DNA of 13,852 bases. Source: JBEKZQ01 sp049509675. Lineage in GTDB: Bacteria; Planctomycetota; Planctomycetia; Pirellulales; Thermoguttaceae. The notes below the pieces were generated by a model that saw only the letters and a program-made list of their open reading frames with translations, did no database searches and was not told the origin of the DNA. Below are positions 13,401-13,852 of this stretch, one piece after another. The DNA lies in assembly GCA_049509675.1 (NCBI GenBank), contig JBEKZQ010000132.1:1-13852 (forward strand), read 5' to 3'. A program made the translations under genes and the position numbers. Numbering within the stretch: the first letter of the stretch is position 1; every line of letters starts with the position of its first letter.

Positions 13401-13852
13401 AGCGGCCGGCGCTGCTGTTGCCGCCCCAGGCCCTGGTCTGGCTGCGATTCTCCAACCGCATCTACCCGGCCGGCATCCGCGAATTGACCGAACTGATCGG
13501 CAGGATCCCCAAGCTGACGAAACCGGACGACACCTACTCGCCGGAGGCGCTGCATGTCTTTTACTGGGCCGGGCAATTGCGCGAGTTTGCCGCCGCCGCC
13601 GCGCCTGAGCCCGAGCGCCCCTCGGCCGATCTTCTGTCCGGGCTGGACGCCGCCGTGGCGGCCCACGCCGCGGTCGCCGTCGACAAGTACGCCGCCGGCC
13701 AGGCCCGCACGCACATCACCCTGGAAGACTTCAACAAGCGAATCGACGCCGTCCCCGACGAAGCCTCCGGCAAGCTGTTGGAGCTCAAGCTGAGGCAATT
13801 GTCGAATTACAACGCCGAGTTCCCCTACGACACCTTCCGCAAGCAGATCCTC
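10499..13852 (+). CDS. Transmembrane Ser/Thr kinase with tandem repeats and caspase-like (C14) domain; partial at right edge
   Basis: The frame from the ATG at 10499 runs through 1118 codons with no stop and leaves the window. Residues 7-271 form a eukaryotic-like protein kinase. It has a degenerate Gly loop IASGDFAAVY, VAVK (K36), GIIHGDVKPSN (H124, G125 in place of Arg, D126, K128, N131), DFG (144-146) and APE (167-169), so it looks active but non-RD. A basic stretch and one membrane segment (about 301-322) follow. Residues 337-650 are four tandem units of ~75-85 aa. Residues 656-875 are a caspase-like domain: RWALLIAAQNYED, VLVYVTGHA (H734) and LLLLDCTHAGGG (782-789), then an EF-hand-like DVNRNNSID (854-862). 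In active relatives the motif is DxCH; here Thr784 holds the Cys position with Cys783 just before it. The remaining tail is helical and TPR-like. Topology puts the kinase inside and the rest outside the membrane. Targets are unknown; the FHA-CpaF is a candidate partner by context. Confidence 0.93.
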   Translation, partial: MQPDPRYEILDCIASGDFAAVYRARDRELGREVAVKQIHQQFLSDPRQLARYWHEAQVLASLQHPNIVTIYDISRPRGWLILELMHGDLNTAVKSGPIDLNFLRFMLAGCLYALHFLHGNGIIHGDVKPSNILLDQQNRVKLGDFGLARRASSEQGSLLKGTTKYMAPEVLSDQFGVIGPASDLYSLGFSAYELACGPQFESLFPGMSTFGRDKQIAWMMWHSLADRNLPPIERVLQGVPANLAQVIQKLIVKDQSRRYQSAEEVVRDLQRGQQPPRQTAAEEDAAGKAEGMAAARKKQRMRCTAVGVSALSLLLCVAMLWPHKSHDTAKPQPDAPLRGVVTRVYNEELRLAIISAKDQAPHEIELKQSDKYFINGKPSLLRDLEPHDLVEIRPVIDEQGRRIKEVYASRPEMRKGRIKSVKPDEGTFLLSVEEGDDPRGPIVVPGELKIEFNGQPDCQGKAVTLADLRAGDRIVLHDQDSPKGRQATELSVQRVVTLEGIVARPFDAKSGKLSVRVGAGPQSRVVALPLAPQFVITVNGQPVAGPEGLKKDDAVKILHDTQIVRIDAQRVLEQVGTLRQVHFDARTLDVQGDEQQTTTYIVGPSCAVTLGGETAALDDLRAEDEVRIRHATLDARTGQAINAGAVAAVRKPDPHRWALLIAAQNYEDKSLSPLEYSRADAACIGDALTKRYRVAEEQILRLNDESLVRLEQAIPAWLTNIDARASVLVYVTGHAYKDSREKIYFAPKNFDLKRTSLTGLALSWLVEQIEGCHAKDKLLLLDCTHAGGGDDVAAEPSAAEMINSLPAAAPGRSPLHTLTAIASCRRKQRGLAWPERGHGLFAACLGEAYSGRADVNRNNSIDATALFGYLQKAMAEASSRLRAEQTAELFLPDTRPPRLSEAAKQSIRRLAAFLPAAKININSVRAEYAQSQQLAGAELEPRLLYGMLLMKAKARDAALRHFEELKIERPALLLPPQALVWLRFSNRIYPAGIRELTELIGRIPKLTKPDDTYSPEALHVFYWAGQLREFAAAAAPEPERPSADLLSGLDAAVAAHAAVAVDKYAAGQARTHITLEDFNKRIDAVPDEASGKLLELKLRQLSNYNAEFPYDTFRKQIL

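Overview
The window is a high-GC, gene-dense stretch read entirely on the + strand. It carries most of a Tad (tight adherence / Flp type IVc pilus) secretion locus. The pilus genes are followed by a zinc-ribbon membrane protein and a very large transmembrane Ser/Thr kinase with a caspase-like (peptidase C14) region, which runs off the right edge. Three traits suggest a planctomycete (Planctomycetota, Pirellulales-like): the kinase/caspase architecture, the Pro/Ala-rich zinc-ribbon protein, and interspersed GGGACAGTCCC repeats whose translation gives 'KGTVPF / KIGTVP' peptides. That assignment is inference; no rRNA or other taxonomic marker is present.

Layout. (1) 10-3692 holds three tightly packed genes for membrane-anchored TadE/TadG-type minor pilin or assembly proteins. 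The first carries a 15-bp tandem repeat coding for GSSSS. The second has a GGGACAGTCCC palindromic element built into its 5' coding region. The third has the only clear type IV prepilin cleavage site (G|LSTLE). (2) 3693-3973 is an intergenic island made almost wholly of two abutting repeats: a 179-bp fold-back element and a second GGGACAGTCCC element. (3) 3974-9480 holds an unrecognised single-pass membrane protein, CpaB/RcpC, an FHA-CpaF/TadA fusion ATPase, TadB and TadC. Spacing ranges from an ATGA overlap to 11 nt, so this is surely one transcription unit. (4) 9483-10397 is the zinc-ribbon membrane protein. (5) 10499 to the edge is the kinase-TM-repeat-caspase protein, 1118 codons long and still open at the window end. 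Every long open frame listed on the minus strand is a high-GC shadow of these genes.

How the genes fit together. CpaF powers assembly at the TadB/TadC inner-membrane platform, and CpaB links to the outer part of the machine. The TadE/G-like proteins are minor pilins or adhesin-like parts. Not seen here are the major pilin (flp), prepilin peptidase (TadV/CpaA), secretin (CpaC/RcpA), CpaE/TadZ and TadD; they may lie beyond the edges or elsewhere. The most notable idea is phospho-control. The motor ATPase carries an N-terminal FHA (phospho-Thr reader), and the same gene cluster ends with a Ser/Thr kinase. That kinase has an HGD instead of HRD catalytic loop. Its C-terminal caspase-like domain reads Asp-Cys-Thr-His where active family members have Asp-x-Cys-His, so the catalytic cysteine appears displaced or lost.
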